Below, in pieces: positions 45,980 to 58,132 of a stretch of DNA of 64,000 bases. Below the pieces are notes generated by a model. The model was not told where the DNA came from, ran no database searches, and worked only from the letters and a program-made list of their open reading frames with translations. Position numbers and translations under genes: made by a program. Every line of letters begins with the position of its first letter. Position 1 is the stretch's first letter. Origin of the DNA: Fremontodendron californicum (Eukaryota > Streptophyta > Magnoliopsida > Malvales > Malvaceae); assembly GCA_030761205.1 (NCBI GenBank), contig JAULJL010000021.1, positions 12,443,160 through 12,507,159 on the forward strand. Reading direction: 5' to 3'.

Positions 45980-46122
45980 TGACAAAATTAAATCAAACAA
46001 AAGTATAGTGACAAAATTCAATATTAAGTTAAAGTAATATAGTAGCAAATGTGCCTTTAATACAAAAAATACAATGGTAAATATCAATCAAAATAAAATA
46101 TAATAACAAATCTCAATGTCCA
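45980..46122. mobile_element. Family F foldback element fragment
   Basis: Its reverse complement matches the left arm of the family F element at 50115-50592 (TGATTGATATTT.CCATT and TTGAATTTTGTCACTA-like blocks). Only one arm is clear. Confidence 0.5.
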
Positions 46123-46130
46123 CCTATAAT

Positions 46131-46363
46131 TAGACATGCTCGGCTAAATAAGGATTTTTATAATTCGGGCTGACCTGAACGAAATTACTATTTACTAAAT
46201 AAAAAATATTTTTATTTAAATTTAATTATAATATGTATAAATATTAATATAAAAATAATTTTTAATAATTTATGAACAGTAAAATTAGCTTATTGGCCGA
46301 CCCGAAACAAGCTTGAGCAAGAAAAAAAAATTTAGATCACGGCCCGGCTCATGAGCAAATCTA
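46131..46363. mobile_element. Family B MITE with target duplication
   Basis: It runs TAGACATGCTCGGC to CTCATGAGCAAATCTA (233 bp), flanked by CCTATAAT and CTTATAAT (7 of 8). Confidence 0.75.
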
Positions 46364-47140
46364 CTTATAATATGATGATAAATTTACCTTTTAACCAAAA
46401 AAAAAATTCTGATAAAAAAGTTAAAAAAAAAACCGGTTAAGCAAGTGACCGGTTCCTTTCTAAAAGTTTATGGTTGTTAGCTAAGTGAAGTCCAAAAAAT
46501 TGCATATGCCTTAGCACATTGGACCATTCTCTCACTTTCTTTCTCTTTTTTCTTTCACTTTCTCGAGGAAAATCATCTCCGAGTAACTTAAAATCTAAAT
46601 TTTGGCAAATCCCATAGCGCTGTCAATCACTTACAAACTTTCCCACATGTCAAACAACAAAAAAAGAAGGAAAAAAAAATCCTACAAATCAAGAAAAACC
46701 CTTACTAATCTTTTTTTTTTTTGGGTTTTTTCAAACTTAAACAACCAACCCATCCTCATCTACCTATCTCAAGAACAAATTTTCTTTCCTATTCCTTTCT
46801 CTTTTCTTCTCGAAACCCATTGTATTAAAAATAGAAAAGTTTGTTGAATTCATGGTATCTAAGTTTAAGAAGTTGGATTCAAATTTGAAAAGAAAAATAT
46901 AAAATACAATCTATGATCTCATAAAATTAAACTGGAAAACAATTCATATAAATGAAAAGATTTAACATGTATAGATCGGATCTAAAAAAAACTGTCTGAA
47001 GATTACAGACTTATATGAACTTTTTGAATCCTATAATGGCAGATTTGCGTGTAATTTCAATTCAATCAATACATACAAAAGAAGTAAAATTATATGTAAA
47101 ACCAAAAAGAACGAAAAAACAAAGGAAAAGCTGATGTTTT

Positions 47141-47491
47141 TCATGTACATGATGGGCACCTTCTTTTCGAGATAGAACCATGAAAACCAGCTTTGAAAAA
47201 CGCATCAACTTCTTCCCTGTTAACGATCTCGAAGAACTGAAGTTCTTCAAACAGCTTTCTTTTGCATGTTTTAGCTGTCTTCCTAGGTTTCCTTGGTGCT
47301 GGTGGACATGACAAAACTGCTGGGATCTTGTTTTCTTCCGAGGTTGGCGTCGAACACTCGCCGCCGCCGCTGTCTTGATTCTTGTTTTCTTCTTGAATTA
47401 CGATACCATTTTCATTGGAAGATTGATTAATCTTGAGTTTGGGTAATTTTATTTTCGCCAAATCTTGGAATAATTCAAGATCTGTAGACAT
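47141..47491 (-). CDS. SMR: SIAMESE-RELATED cyclin-dependent kinase inhibitor
   Basis: This intact single-exon gene codes for 116 residues, a normal length for the family. Conserved SMR motifs appear in order: the N-terminal DLELFQDLAKIKLPKLKI (4-21), CSTPTSEENKIP (46-57), CPPAPRKPRK (62-71), CKRKL (76-80), the cyclin-contact-like FFEIVNREEVDAFF (86-99) and a basic C-terminus SKRRCPSC (108-115). SMR proteins bind CDK-cyclin complexes in the nucleus, restrain mitosis and favour endoreduplication, often under stress or developmental control. The start at 47491 is chosen because MSTDLELFQDL is the family N-terminus. Which SMR paralogue it is cannot be decided here. It stands alone in repeat-rich DNA and looks under constraint. 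Confidence 0.92.
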   Translation of the reverse strand: MSTDLELFQDLAKIKLPKLKINQSSNENGIVIQEENKNQDSGGGECSTPTSEENKIPAVLSCPPAPRKPRKTAKTCKRKLFEELQFFEIVNREEVDAFFKAGFHGSISKRRCPSCT

Positions 47492-47736
47492 TGTTTAAGG
47501 AAGATAAAAATAAAATAAAAAAACAGAACCAGGAATGAAGATAGAAAAAAATGGATTTTCTGGTTTGCTTAAATAATAATGGATTAAAGGCCAAGAGAAA
47601 AGAAAAAAAGACGTGAAAGGGAAGGTAAGAGAAAGGTTGGGGGTAGTTTCATCTGCTTTTTTTGGAGTTGGAATACAATTTTCATTTATCAAAATAAAAA
47701 AAAAAGAAAGGTTGGGGGGGATGGGGTGTTTGATTC

Positions 47737-47745
47737 TTTTATATT
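47737..47745 (-). promoter_or_regulatory. Candidate TATA box of the SMR gene
   Basis: The minus strand reads ATATAAAAG about 250 bases upstream of the SMR start codon. This would give a 5' UTR of roughly 215 bases. A G-rich stretch (47641-47656, 47711-47727, minus-strand C-rich) follows downstream. Confidence 0.5.
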
Positions 47746-47949
47746 CTTCTCTAAAATAATTACTGTTGAATTGATAGCTTTTTTTTTATAAGATCAAATG
47801 GAATAATAATAGAGTTTTTGTAAAAAAAATTAATTTTAAAAATAAATTAAAAAATTATCATATATATTTTATTTTTTAAATATATTTAAAGGTATATATT
47901 ATTTTGATAAATTCGTTTGTGAAATCTAAAAGTTCTATTGAAAATAAAT

Positions 47950-48265
47950 GATATAATTTCTCATAATAATAATAATAATATTGAATTTGCATATCTTTTT
48001 AGTGTGAATACTTTTTGTTTAAGCTGGTTTGTTGTTGATGATGAGTTGGGTTTGGGACTTTGTGTGGGTTATTTTTTTAGGCTTTTTACATTTTTTAAAA
48101 AAAATTCTTAATTAATTTTAATCTCAACTTTTATTTTTATTTAACTCATTTGAAAAAAAAAAATTTATATGTTTAAATTCACTCGAACGCACGACCTACA
48201 AAAGTCTGACTATGAGCAGCTGTGGGAGGAAGATTTTGCTTAGGCTTTATAGAAACTGGTTTGTA
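47950..48265. other. AT-rich intergenic DNA
   Basis: No feature seen apart from a short AAT repeat near 47962. Confidence 0.4.
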
Positions 48266-48269
48266 TTAG

Positions 48270-49231
48270 GAGGCGTTTGGTATTTTTTCATATCATAATT
48301 TTAATAAAATTTGATTCTTAAGAATGTGACTCTTGAGAATGTGATTCTTGAAAAATGTAACTTTTCAGCATTTGGTATACATGGGAAAGTGTTGATTAAA
48401 ATCCTCGGAATGTAACTTTTCAGCGTTTGGTATACTAAACACTTTTCTAAGAATGTGATTGTAATTTTCGAAATTACCCTTATGAAATAAAATGTAAATT
48501 TTATTAATTTTAATATTTTTCAATGATATTTATTATTAACAAATATTTATAGTAAATATTAAAAATAATATTTCAATTGATACTTTTTAAAAATTTACTA
48601 GATCTTATTATAAATTTTTTTATTTTTTATAAAGAAAATTCATTAAAACTTTTTAAAAAATTATTATAAAAAATAATGTCTCAACAGAATAAATTTACTA
48701 AAATCTTTCAATGATAGAATGTCTCAACAGAATTCTTGAGGTTAATGAAAATTTTGTTGGTTCTAAGTTCTAACAAAGAGTTGGGACAGCAACAAAATTT
48801 TTAAATTGAATTTTTTTCAATTAAAGAAATTAATTTATCGTTATCCATGAAAAGAAAATGTAACTTAATAAAAAACTCATGGAAAAACGTCTTGTATATT
48901 TTAACCAGTAAAACAATGTGTGTTGATATAAACTAATTGCTATGAATGAAAGGCCTAAAACCAAATAAGAAAATGGGCAAATTTTGTTTTAATAGCTTTT
49001 TTTTAATTTTCATCCTACATAGAAAAGTTACTTTCCATCCTATATGGAAAAGTTACTTTCCTATATCTTTTCATGCGAATCGCATTCCAATGGTCATGGA
49101 AAAGTAGCTCCCATGGGAAAGCTACATTCTAAAAAAAGTGAGTTTTTTTTAGCATATCAAATATGGAAATCACATTTTCATCAATTAAATTCTATGAAAA
49201 ATGATCATTTTTCATCATACCAAACGTCCTC
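48270..49231. mobile_element. Family E TIR element (PIF/Harbinger-like)
   Basis: The ends GAGGCGTTTGGTAT and (reverse complement) GAGGACGTTTGGTATGATG are inverted repeats. GCGTTTGGTA-type ends are frequent in plant MITEs, often PIF/Harbinger. Inside, CTTTTCAGC.TTTGGTATAC is repeated. A 3-bp duplication (TTA/TCA) is possible but not exact. There is no transposase. Confidence 0.6.
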
Positions 49232-49853
49232 AGATTTTGCTTTTTTCAGGTTTACTTTTATGGTAGTTTTTTTGGGGTTAAGAATCATTTATTTTTCCTA
49301 TTAGAATTTTGTTATTTCTTAACTTTTCTATCGGTAATAATAAATTTCTTTAGACAATTTATTTGGAAGGTTTTAAAGGAAAATTAAATGAATATTTTAC
49401 TTCAACTCTCAAATTAAAATGCAAATGCAAATGTTGGGCTTACATATACTTATTACTAAGATGAATTCAATCAAACTTGAATTTCGATCACTTTAATATT
49501 TAGTAGAGGATATATAATAAATATTACTTTTGACTTGTCATTGTATCACATTTCATGATTTTTTTTATCTTGTCATTTTTATAAATAAAAAAAAACAGTA
49601 ATTGAAAATTTTGAAAAAGTGAATTTCAATTCTTAAAAACAAAACTTATGAAATAATTGAAAGAAAAAACCTGCAAGATTATATATGTAAGAGAAAATAA
49701 TACATTAATTATAAATTTTTTCTATCATTTTAACCGGAATCATTAAGTACTAATTAATATTTTTTATAAATATATATTGATTTCTTTTGGAATAAATTTT
49801 ATTTCTTTTACTATGAGAGAGGAAATTGTTGTTTAAATATACTCATGAGTAGA

Positions 49854-50093
49854 TCTGGTTCATGGTCTTGGCTCGACTCGAATCGATCTTTAAAATTGAA
49901 TTTCCAAACCATAATTTGATCCTAGATAATTTTTAATTAATTATTTAATTTTAATATGTATTTTAAATATTAAAATATTAAAAAATATATTTTATTATAT
50001 TTTTATTCGAGCATGACTTAATTAAATCAAATTGAATTTTTAGGAAAAATTTCAAAAATTAACCGAATTGAACCAACTAGACTCGATTTTTTA
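49854..50093. mobile_element. Family B MITE, diverged
   Basis: It begins TAGATCTGGTTCATGG and ends near CTCAACCCACTAG, with the AT-rich family core. No target duplication was found. Confidence 0.5.
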
Positions 50094-50114
50094 ACATCTC
50101 AACCCACTAGTTTT

Positions 50115-50592
50115 TTCTAAGGTTAATGGGCAAATTTGCCACTAGACTATAAGTGGATATTGAAATTTGCATCATATTTTATGTTGATTGATATTTGCCA
50201 TTTTACTTTTGAGTTTATAGCAAATTTACCACTATAATTTTATTTGATTGAATTTTATCACTAAATTTTGATTTTTGATTTAATTTTGCCACTCAACTTA
50301 GATTTTGGAAGATTTAAAGGTGAAATTAATTTATAAAAAATAAAAAAATTAACATAACTTTTTTATTTTATAAAAAAATAAACCTTAAACTTTATTAATC
50401 ATTTTTTACTAATTATATTTTAAAAGAATTTTTTTATTAAAATTTGTCTTAAAATCATTCAAGACCAAAGTTGAGTGGCAAAATTCAATCAAAAATCAAA
50501 ATTTAGTGACAAAATTCAATGAAACAAAAATAGAATTGCAAAATTCAATATTGAGGTAAAATATAATGATAAATTTGCATTTAATCTCTTTT
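50115..50592. mobile_element. Family F long-arm foldback element
   Basis: Two inverted arms of about 200 bp (AATTTTGCCACTCAACTT.. on the left, ..AAGTTGAGTGGCAAAATT on the right) surround an AT-rich loop. TTAA at 50113-50116 and at 50581-50584 may be a 4-bp duplication. It codes for nothing. Confidence 0.7.
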
Positions 50593-50599
50593 ATTTAAC

Positions 50600-52213
50600 A
50601 TCCTAACTAAAATGAAAATGTCTTTGAAGTAACACGTGTCAGATTTTTATATTACTAACAATTGAGATCGGAAACAGAGAATAAGATCCCACATATATAT
50701 ATATATTTTCATTTTATCGGATTTCAATTCTAACATGTGGAACGTAAAACTTACGTCAAAGACAAAAGGAGGTAACTATTATTCCTCTGTACTCATCCAC
50801 ACTCTTTCAAGGAGCGTGTAAGACACACTCCTCAACTTTCTTAATTTATCTTACATGTTTCTTTCTTTCTTTCTTTATTATTATATTATTTTTTTTTTTA
50901 TTTTACATGTTTCATTTCCCCTTCATATGATCATATCTAGTCATATTTAGCCTTTGATAAATAATTTACAATAAAAAATTATAGCATCCAAAAAAACTGT
51001 GGATTGATGACAAATTATTCTTTGGTAAATAATTTATAATGATGAAATTTTAATAATTAATGAAAATATCAATGTCAAATTTTTATATAATAATGCCTTT
51101 ATAAATATATATATATATTTTAATATATGACTCAAGTTATATAACAAACTTTCTTTTCCCTCATCCTATAAACTCCAATTCTCATTCCAAAAATTTCAAA
51201 CCACTTCTCCAAATTAAAGGTTTTAAGTAAAAGAGTATCTTATTAGATATACACACGTACTTATTCTTTACTTTTATTACTAACATGTACTTAAAATTAA
51301 GTATTTGGTTTAATGATAAAGGCATATATATATTTTATAGCTTTCACCCAAATTTGAAAAAGAAATGCATAATTCTAAAATTCTCATCAAGAAATTTGGA
51401 AGTTTGGTTAGGACAATAAGTTTCTGCATAAAATAAATAGAGAAAATAAAAAGGTAAAGAGAATTATTAATGGGTAATGTACTCAACATATTTTATTGTA
51501 CCTATTATATATACTACATGGATGTACTTGACTATGCATTCCAATTTGTTTATATAATTTCCAATCTATATCTGAGGTTTAAAATTTAAGTCATCCCACC
51601 AGTGGGATCCTACCCATAGTAAAAAGAAATATAAAGAAAAAGATATCTTGTACATACATATGGTAGAAATTAGACAATTACAATAGAAAATGTTGTTATT
51701 AATTGGTACCTTCCTTTTTGGCCAAAAAATGGTACTTTCCTTGAAATATAAAGTTCTTACCTTAGTTTTAAACAAATTTAAAATTTATTTTATGTATATA
51801 TATATATATATGTAGAGTGAGTTTCTGCCTCATTTTCTTGCCAAATTAATACTCATTTACTTTAATTTAAATCTCTGCTCAAGTTTTCATGTCATGTTTA
51901 TTATTTGAGACCTTTTAAGATAATTTGAAATATGTATTTTTAAATTAAAAATATTGTCAAGCACTTTCCTTTCTAAAAGTTTTATAAGTTTTTTTTTTCT
52001 TTCTAATTCATGTGATAAGGAAAGATAATAATAGTTTTACCTCCTTTCTTATTTTGGTTTTAAATAGTGATGTCATTTTTAATTTTATATTTCTTAAATA
52101 TGTTATGTGTCATGTAATTTTTGAGTTATAATTTGTAATAGGTTTATGACATGCATATTGGATATCTTAGCTTTAAGTATGTATCTTAACGAATTAATTC
52201 CGTACTACAAAAG

Positions 52214-52256
<43 letters not shown>

Positions 52257-52300
52257 CTAGATGAACATTATGTTTTTTGACATTGTGAATGTACTAGTAG
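50600..52300. other. AT-rich intergenic DNA
   Basis: No supported gene. It includes an imperfect AT-rich duplication containing GATAAATAATTTA at about 50956 and 51021, and TA runs. Confidence 0.45.
52216..52252. repeat. TA dinucleotide repeat
   Basis: About 18 TA units; likely a variable microsatellite. Confidence 0.9.
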
Positions 52301-52313
52301 TATATTTCACTTA

Positions 52314-52840
52314 GACTTGTCCATGGGTCGGGTTATCCATTCAAATCTGAAGTTCCGTCCGATATTTGAGAGAGCTTGACAAAAATATTAAGCTCGAAAA
52401 ATGGATTTTGATAAAAAAAATGAGACTCATTTAAAAAACGAGCCGGATCTTGGGTCCAACATTTAAGACCTAAATTCGGCCCGACCCGACCTATTTTTAT
52501 TTATATAATATAATATAATATGTTATTTTATATTTATATATTATGTAATTTATATCATATATAATATTATAATGCAAACATTGAAAAATATGTTAAGTTA
52601 TTTATATTTTAAAATTTAATAAAAAAATAAAATTACTAAAAATTAAATAGAAATAACATATTTTTTATTTTTTTAAAAATAATATGGACAGACCAGGGAC
52701 TATTCATTTACAAATTTGAATGGGTCTGAACAGAATTGAAATCCGAATTATCGGATCAAATCAAACTCTGAAAAAACAAATATGATATTTATACTATACT
52801 TAAATTCGATCTGAATTCGATAAGGCTGACTGATGAACAC
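52314..52840. mobile_element. Family B-type element, long or compound
   Basis: It starts TAGACTTGTCCATGGGTCGG and has two GC-rich zones (near 52440-52490 and 52685-52720) around an AT core. The tail is AACACCTTCACC. At about 520 bp it is twice the family length and may be two overlapping copies. Confidence 0.5.
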
Positions 52841-53207
52841 CTTCACCTACCAATTTAATTCTCTTAGTTTCCTCCTGCCATTTTGTAAGGTTGACATCAA
52901 ACCCCACAATGAAATGGTACGTTTCCTTCTCGTTATTGATTAATCCACCTTACTCCTTTAAAAGCCTTAATCATCATGTTAAATGTTATTTAAATCCAAT
53001 CTTTCACACAAATAGAAAAAAAAAAAAAAAAAAAAAAACCTAAATAAACATGTACCCAAAAAAAAGAAAGAAAAACAAATAAACACTGATGATCATTTTC
53101 CAATTATTAATTCCCTTGAATTTTCACTACTTTTCCATTCTCGTGTTCGTAAAAGGACAAAATCAAATTATGCGAAAATCTGATTCAATAACAAATGCAT
53201 TGATCTG

Positions 53208-53428
53208 ATAACATTGGACACGACACAATTATATAACACGAAAAATATAATTAAAACACGACACGAAAAAAAATACGAACATGATATGAATACACGAACA
53301 TATCAAAATTTATATAATACAAATTATTAACACGTCAAATTCTATAAAATATAAAACACTTTAACTACGATTATGACACGAAAAAATACACAAACACGAT
53401 ATAAATACATAAATTGCTACATCTACAT
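53208..53428. mobile_element. Family C MITE
   Basis: It runs from GATCTGATAACATTGGACAC to AATTGCTACATCTAC with the typical ACACGA-rich interior. Confidence 0.6.
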
Positions 53429-53837
53429 ATGCATATGTCTCTTTACTTCAAAAATTTAGTTCAAATCGTTTTTCACATCTAATAATAAATAATGAAGAAT
53501 TTTTTTTAAAGAAAAATGGCTTGTCTTTTTGCTCTCTCTCTCTTGGTATATCTATTTACATTGGATTCCATGTTAGAGCCTTGAATTCTCTTATCTGACC
53601 AGATCTCTTCCTTCACTATTTTAATGGAAATTTGTTGGATTTGGTTTCACCAAATACCATCTCATCATCTTCACAAAGAAAAATGAATCTTTCCACGTGA
53701 AAACTGTCTGTTTCTGCTTTGTCAAGTTTGCCTCTCAACTGCATGGTTTTCACCACTTAATTCCCTTTGCTTTTCATCTCTTTTCAAAAACGTAAACAAT
53801 TGGATTATATTCCTTAAACATACATTGATATTATAAT

Positions 53838-54023
53838 CTATATTATCCGGAATCGGGATGAGTGTCGGATATGGATATGTGTCCAATATGGATATATTTA
53901 ATTTTTTCGAATTTTTTTCCATATATTTGGAGGATCATACCTCAATACTCATATTTGAATATGTGTCGAATACAAGTGTCAGACACATATACTTTAAAAA
54001 AAATAAGAGTTTGCATAACATAG
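53838..54023 (+). mobile_element. Family A MITE
   Basis: It runs from CTATATTATCCGG to GCATAACATAG (186 bp) with the family motifs GAGTGTCGGATATGG and TTTGGAGGATCATA. The target duplication is unclear. Confidence 0.7.
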
Positions 54024-54424
54024 ATTTTGTAATCCTTTTATTAATCCAATCTCAGACCACATTTAAATCTGCTAATTAAACAACATTTTGGGATTGGGGT
54101 TTTCCTTACTTTTTTCCACTAATTTTTCGTAAGCTGTGAACAATCATTTTTACCCAGAATTCTGTGAAAAAAATAAAACCCTAATGATAACAAAGTCAAT
54201 GGATAAAAACCCTTTTTCAGGTTCTTCATGAACTAATAAAACCAGACAAAAACATTCCAAATCCTACCCAGTTAACCTTCCACTTTATTCCTTGTGTCAA
54301 AGCTTGTTTAAGAATTTTTAACCTTAGCTTTCTTTTTTTTATATTCTTTTCTTCTATCTTTCTCTATAATACTATATCAGATACCAGATAAGAAGAGTTC
54401 ACAACAAGCCTTGCTTTCTTTAAG

Positions 54425-54605
54425 CTATGTTGCTACGAATATTCATTTTTTTTGAAGTATCGTGTTAGACATCCGTGTCCGATGCATATCTGGGTATGGG
54501 TATAAGGATATGATTCTCCAAGGATCTTTCAAATACATAAAAAAAATTTAGAAAAAATTGAATATATCCGTGTCAAATACTCAAATCTAAATCCGAGTAA
54601 CATAG
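54425..54605 (-). mobile_element. Family A MITE, reverse orientation
   Basis: It runs from CTATGTTGCTACGAA to CGAGTAACATAG (181 bp), inverted relative to the copy 400 bp to its left. Confidence 0.7.
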
Positions 54606-54712
54606 GTCAAAGGGTCTTCTTTATGATTATTGTGGTCTATTTATGAGAAATTAACAAAAGCAATCAGCTAAGAAAGAGAAGAAAGGAAGGAAGGAAGAAA
54701 GAACGAAAAATC

Positions 54713-54735
54713 ATATATATATATATATATATATA
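54713..54735. repeat. TA dinucleotide repeat
   Basis: A short AT microsatellite preceded by a GAAGGAAGGAAG purine run (54681-54706). Confidence 0.85.
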
Positions 54736-54739
54736 GACC

Positions 54740-56125
54740 GGAGTTCAAAGACTTTGAAGGTTTTTTTTCCCCAACGCTTTTATTGTTTGTTTTATGAGAT
54801 TATATACAAATCCATAGAAAATTGAACTACACCCAGTTATGACAAGACTTGAACCTAAATTTTAAAGGTTTTAAACTCACATTCACATGTAGTAAGACTC
54901 AAAACCTGAAACTTAAAGAATTTGAGTTTAGTTTAATAACCAATAATTCTTAAAAAGTGACATTAGGTAAATTTGAAATTGGAATTTTAGTAACTACAAT
55001 ATCTTCTCCTGGTTCCATATTACGGACTACTTTGTATAAAAAAACCCCGAAACTTAAAGATTTTAAGTCCTCATTGGCTAAATCTTATTGTTTTAATTCC
55101 TTTAAATGAGCCAGAAGTAATCAACTGAAGTGGAAAAATGGGAAGACCCACAAAAACAAGTTGATTATCATGTGGTTCTTTCCTTTGCTTAGCTACTTGG
55201 CTAACTGAAGATGGGCTGTTTCCTAGCTGTATTATTGATGTTTTGTTTGGATTTGCATGTGCATTTTTTCTTTTTCTCTTAATTAATTAATTAAGCATGG
55301 CCATATTGGGTGATGGGACGTCTATTTCAAATGGGGTTGTTTTTAGGCAATATATATATAAGAGGAATAAAAATCAAGGGACAGATGGAATATTAATGTA
55401 ACTCAATTATTTTGAAGGGAAAAAAAACAATGTGGTCCATATATAGTTATTTCTTATGCTTCATTTTTGTCTAGAGAAAAAAAATTATATTGATAATATA
55501 TATATATATATTTCTCATAGTACTGAATTAAATTGAATTTTAGTTTCTAAAAAGAAGATAAACTTTTATTACTGATGTAAAATCATATATAAAATTAATT
55601 ATAATTAATATTATTTATTTAATATGTGAATTAAAAACTTACTTTTTATTAAAATTATTATTATTATTTTTTTATTTTTCAAAATAATATTTTTATACCA
55701 AAATCAAAAATAAATTAATTGTTTTCTTTTAACTTTTTTTTTAGTGTTACATATCAATTACTATATTTTTAAATTCCATAATTTAGTTATACTTTATTAT
55801 GAAGTAAATATTACTGATATTTTACAAATTGTTATCTTTAAACAACACTGAAATTATTAATTTGTGTAACAATTACAATATGATTGTTTGGTGTTTCCAA
55901 ACAAAATAATACTTGAATTTTAGTAATAACAAAGACAATGATTTTTAATTTCTAAGAATTTATTATCGTTAACCAAATAAGACAATTCTAAATTACAGGT
56001 GATAAGATAAGATCATCTTGATAATTAAATTATCATAGATTTTTAAAACGATATCAAACGCTACCTTAAGAAAATAGTGTCAACCTTCTAATTTCGTTAG
56101 TGAAATTTAAATACTTCAAGCTGAT
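54740..56125. other. AT-rich intergenic DNA
   Basis: No supported gene or clear repeat family; several TA and A runs. Confidence 0.45.
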
Positions 56126-56127
56126 AG

Positions 56128-56690
56128 TAGACTTGTCCAAGGCTGGGTCGCGGCTAGACCTGCTCATGAGCCGGGCCACGGCCCGTTGTTTTTCATTTTC
56201 TTTGCCCAGGCCTGGCCCCGAATTTACTGTTCATCGAATTAAAAGAATATATTTTAATTTTTTTTATATTTTTATAATTAAAATTAAATAAAAATAATAT
56301 TATTATAATAAAAAAAAACACTGTTCCGGGCTGGGCCGGCCGGGAACAAAAATATCCTGCCCAGGCCCGGCCCAATACGGGCCGGGCGGGCTACCCGACC
56401 CATGAGCAGGTCTAGTCGCGGCCCAAAATTTTTTTTTTCCTTATCCAAGCTCGAGCTCGGCTTGACCCGAAATGCCATTTTATTGTTCATTAAGTATTAA
56501 AAAATTTTATTTTTATATTAATATATATATATATATTTTTTATAATTAATTAAAATTAAATAAAAATATTTTTTATTTAATGAATAGTAATTCAGATCGG
56601 GCTGGCCCGAATTACTAAAATTCTTGTCCAAACTCAATCCAATTCAAGCTCACCTGTTGGATCGGGCTTGTCGAGTTGAGCGTGTAGCCC
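56128..56690. mobile_element. Family B MITE, outer copy interrupted by another
   Basis: The left end TAGACTTGTCCAAGGCTGGG is separated by the inner element from the rest of the copy (CTTATCCAAGCTCGAGCTCG, AT core, CCTGTTGGATCGGGCTTG). The right end is approximate. Confidence 0.7.
56155..56414. mobile_element. Family B MITE, inner copy with exact 8-bp duplication
   Basis: It runs from TAGACCTGCTCATGAGCCGG to CCCATGAGCAGGTCTA, a clear inverted repeat, 260 bp. It is flanked by exact GTCGCGGC duplications (56147-56154, 56415-56422), which supports hAT ancestry. Confidence 0.88.
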
Positions 56691-56770
56691 GATAATATCA
56701 TAATTAACAGTGAAAATTAGGAATTAATTGAAATATGCTATTGAAGACACTTTGTAAAAAAAAAAAATAC

Positions 56771-56988
56771 ACACAGTGGGCACATGGTTTACGTACATTG
56801 ATTGAGTAGAAAGGATATTTGTTATGAAAGTCTTTAAATTGCTTTGATTATGAATATAAATTCATCTGCCATGTAAAAAAAAAAAAAAACACAGTGAGCA
56901 CATGGTTTACATTGATTGAGTAGAAAGGATATTTGTTATGAAAGTCTTTAAATAGCTTTGATTATGAATATAAATTCATCTGCCATGC
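56771..56988 (+). repeat. 118-bp direct duplication
   Basis: ACACAGTGGGCACATGGTTT at 56771 and ACACAGTGAGCACATGGTTT at 56889 begin two near-identical units, both ending AAATTCATCTGCCATG. The second lacks four bases (GTAC). The event looks recent. Confidence 0.88.
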
Positions 56989-57136
56989 TCCAATTAGAAC
57001 ATAGGCAGGGATTTGGTGTGATTATAACCTCTCATGCAGTTTATATCAATATGAGAAATAAGAAATTGCTATTTCTTATGCTAATTTTCACAAATGTTTC
57101 GCATATTTTATATACATTGTATGTATTTGTGTATGA

Positions 57137-57396
57137 TTGGGCTGGGTTGGGCTGCGATCTGTTTTTTTTTTTCTTTTTTTACTCAAATTCGGTTCGAGTC
57201 GATCCGTAGACTCGATTTACTATTTATAAATATTAAATTTTAATATTTAAAAAATTCATTTTTTATATTAATATTTATATATTTTATAATTAATTTTAAA
57301 TAAAAATTGGATGAACAGTGATTCAGATCGGGTCAACCTAAATTGAAAAAAACTTTGTCCAGATCGAATGGGTAATCCGATCCTTGGACAGGTCTA
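57137..57396. mobile_element. Family B MITE
   Basis: It runs from GATTGGGCTGGGTTGGGCTG to CCTTGGACAGGTCTA with the AT core; the left border is approximate. Confidence 0.6.
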
Positions 57397-57399
57397 GGT

Positions 57400-58124
57400 A
57401 AATATAAAATTGTATTAGTTTTGAACCACAAAATAAGAAATTAGAATTTGACAAACCTACTATGTGGATAAAAATTAATATTCGAAAAAAGTTTATATGT
57501 AAAAAGTAAGTGAATAATTTTTTCAAGTGGGTAATTTTTTTTTAGAATTAATAGGTATTTTCTTAAAAATATATATACTTATATAAAGTATTAAAAAACA
57601 TAAATATGTTAATATGATTTTTGTTTGGTTATTTTATTAATTTTTTAATTGAATTAATATCACTTGACTCATGATACCAATTTAATCCGAGACTTAAATA
57701 ATATAGATACTTACATTTCTGCATCTTCAAAATTCGAACATACAAGATCTTTAAGTTTGAGATCTCAAATTCTAATTGTTATAATATCATACGGATTTTT
57801 TTTAACTGAATGTGCTACATTGAGTTTTTAATTTGTACAGTTTATATAAATTTTTGGTACACTTATATATAATTAATTATATTTTACCTAAATATTTATA
57901 TTTAATATATAGTACTTGAATTTTATAATATCAGCATATGGTTATAAATATTATTTTCTTTTGTTTAATTTGAGAGATGGAGGAGAAATTTGAATCTTTT
58001 GATAGAGTTGTGAGGTTAATTTATATCATTATCTTATGCATAAATGTTACAAATCCAATCAAAATTGAAGCATGCATTATATAATTAAATAAATAGATAT
58101 TAAATTCAATAGTTCATATAACAT
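57400..58124. other. AT-rich intergenic DNA
   Basis: No supported feature. Confidence 0.45.
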
Positions 58125-58132
58125 CTTATAAT

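Noticed and set aside
46602..46847. 81-codon plus-strand open frame beyond the 3' side of SMR
   Set aside because: Low-complexity Lys/Asn runs and a T-run-encoded Phe stretch; looks like chance.
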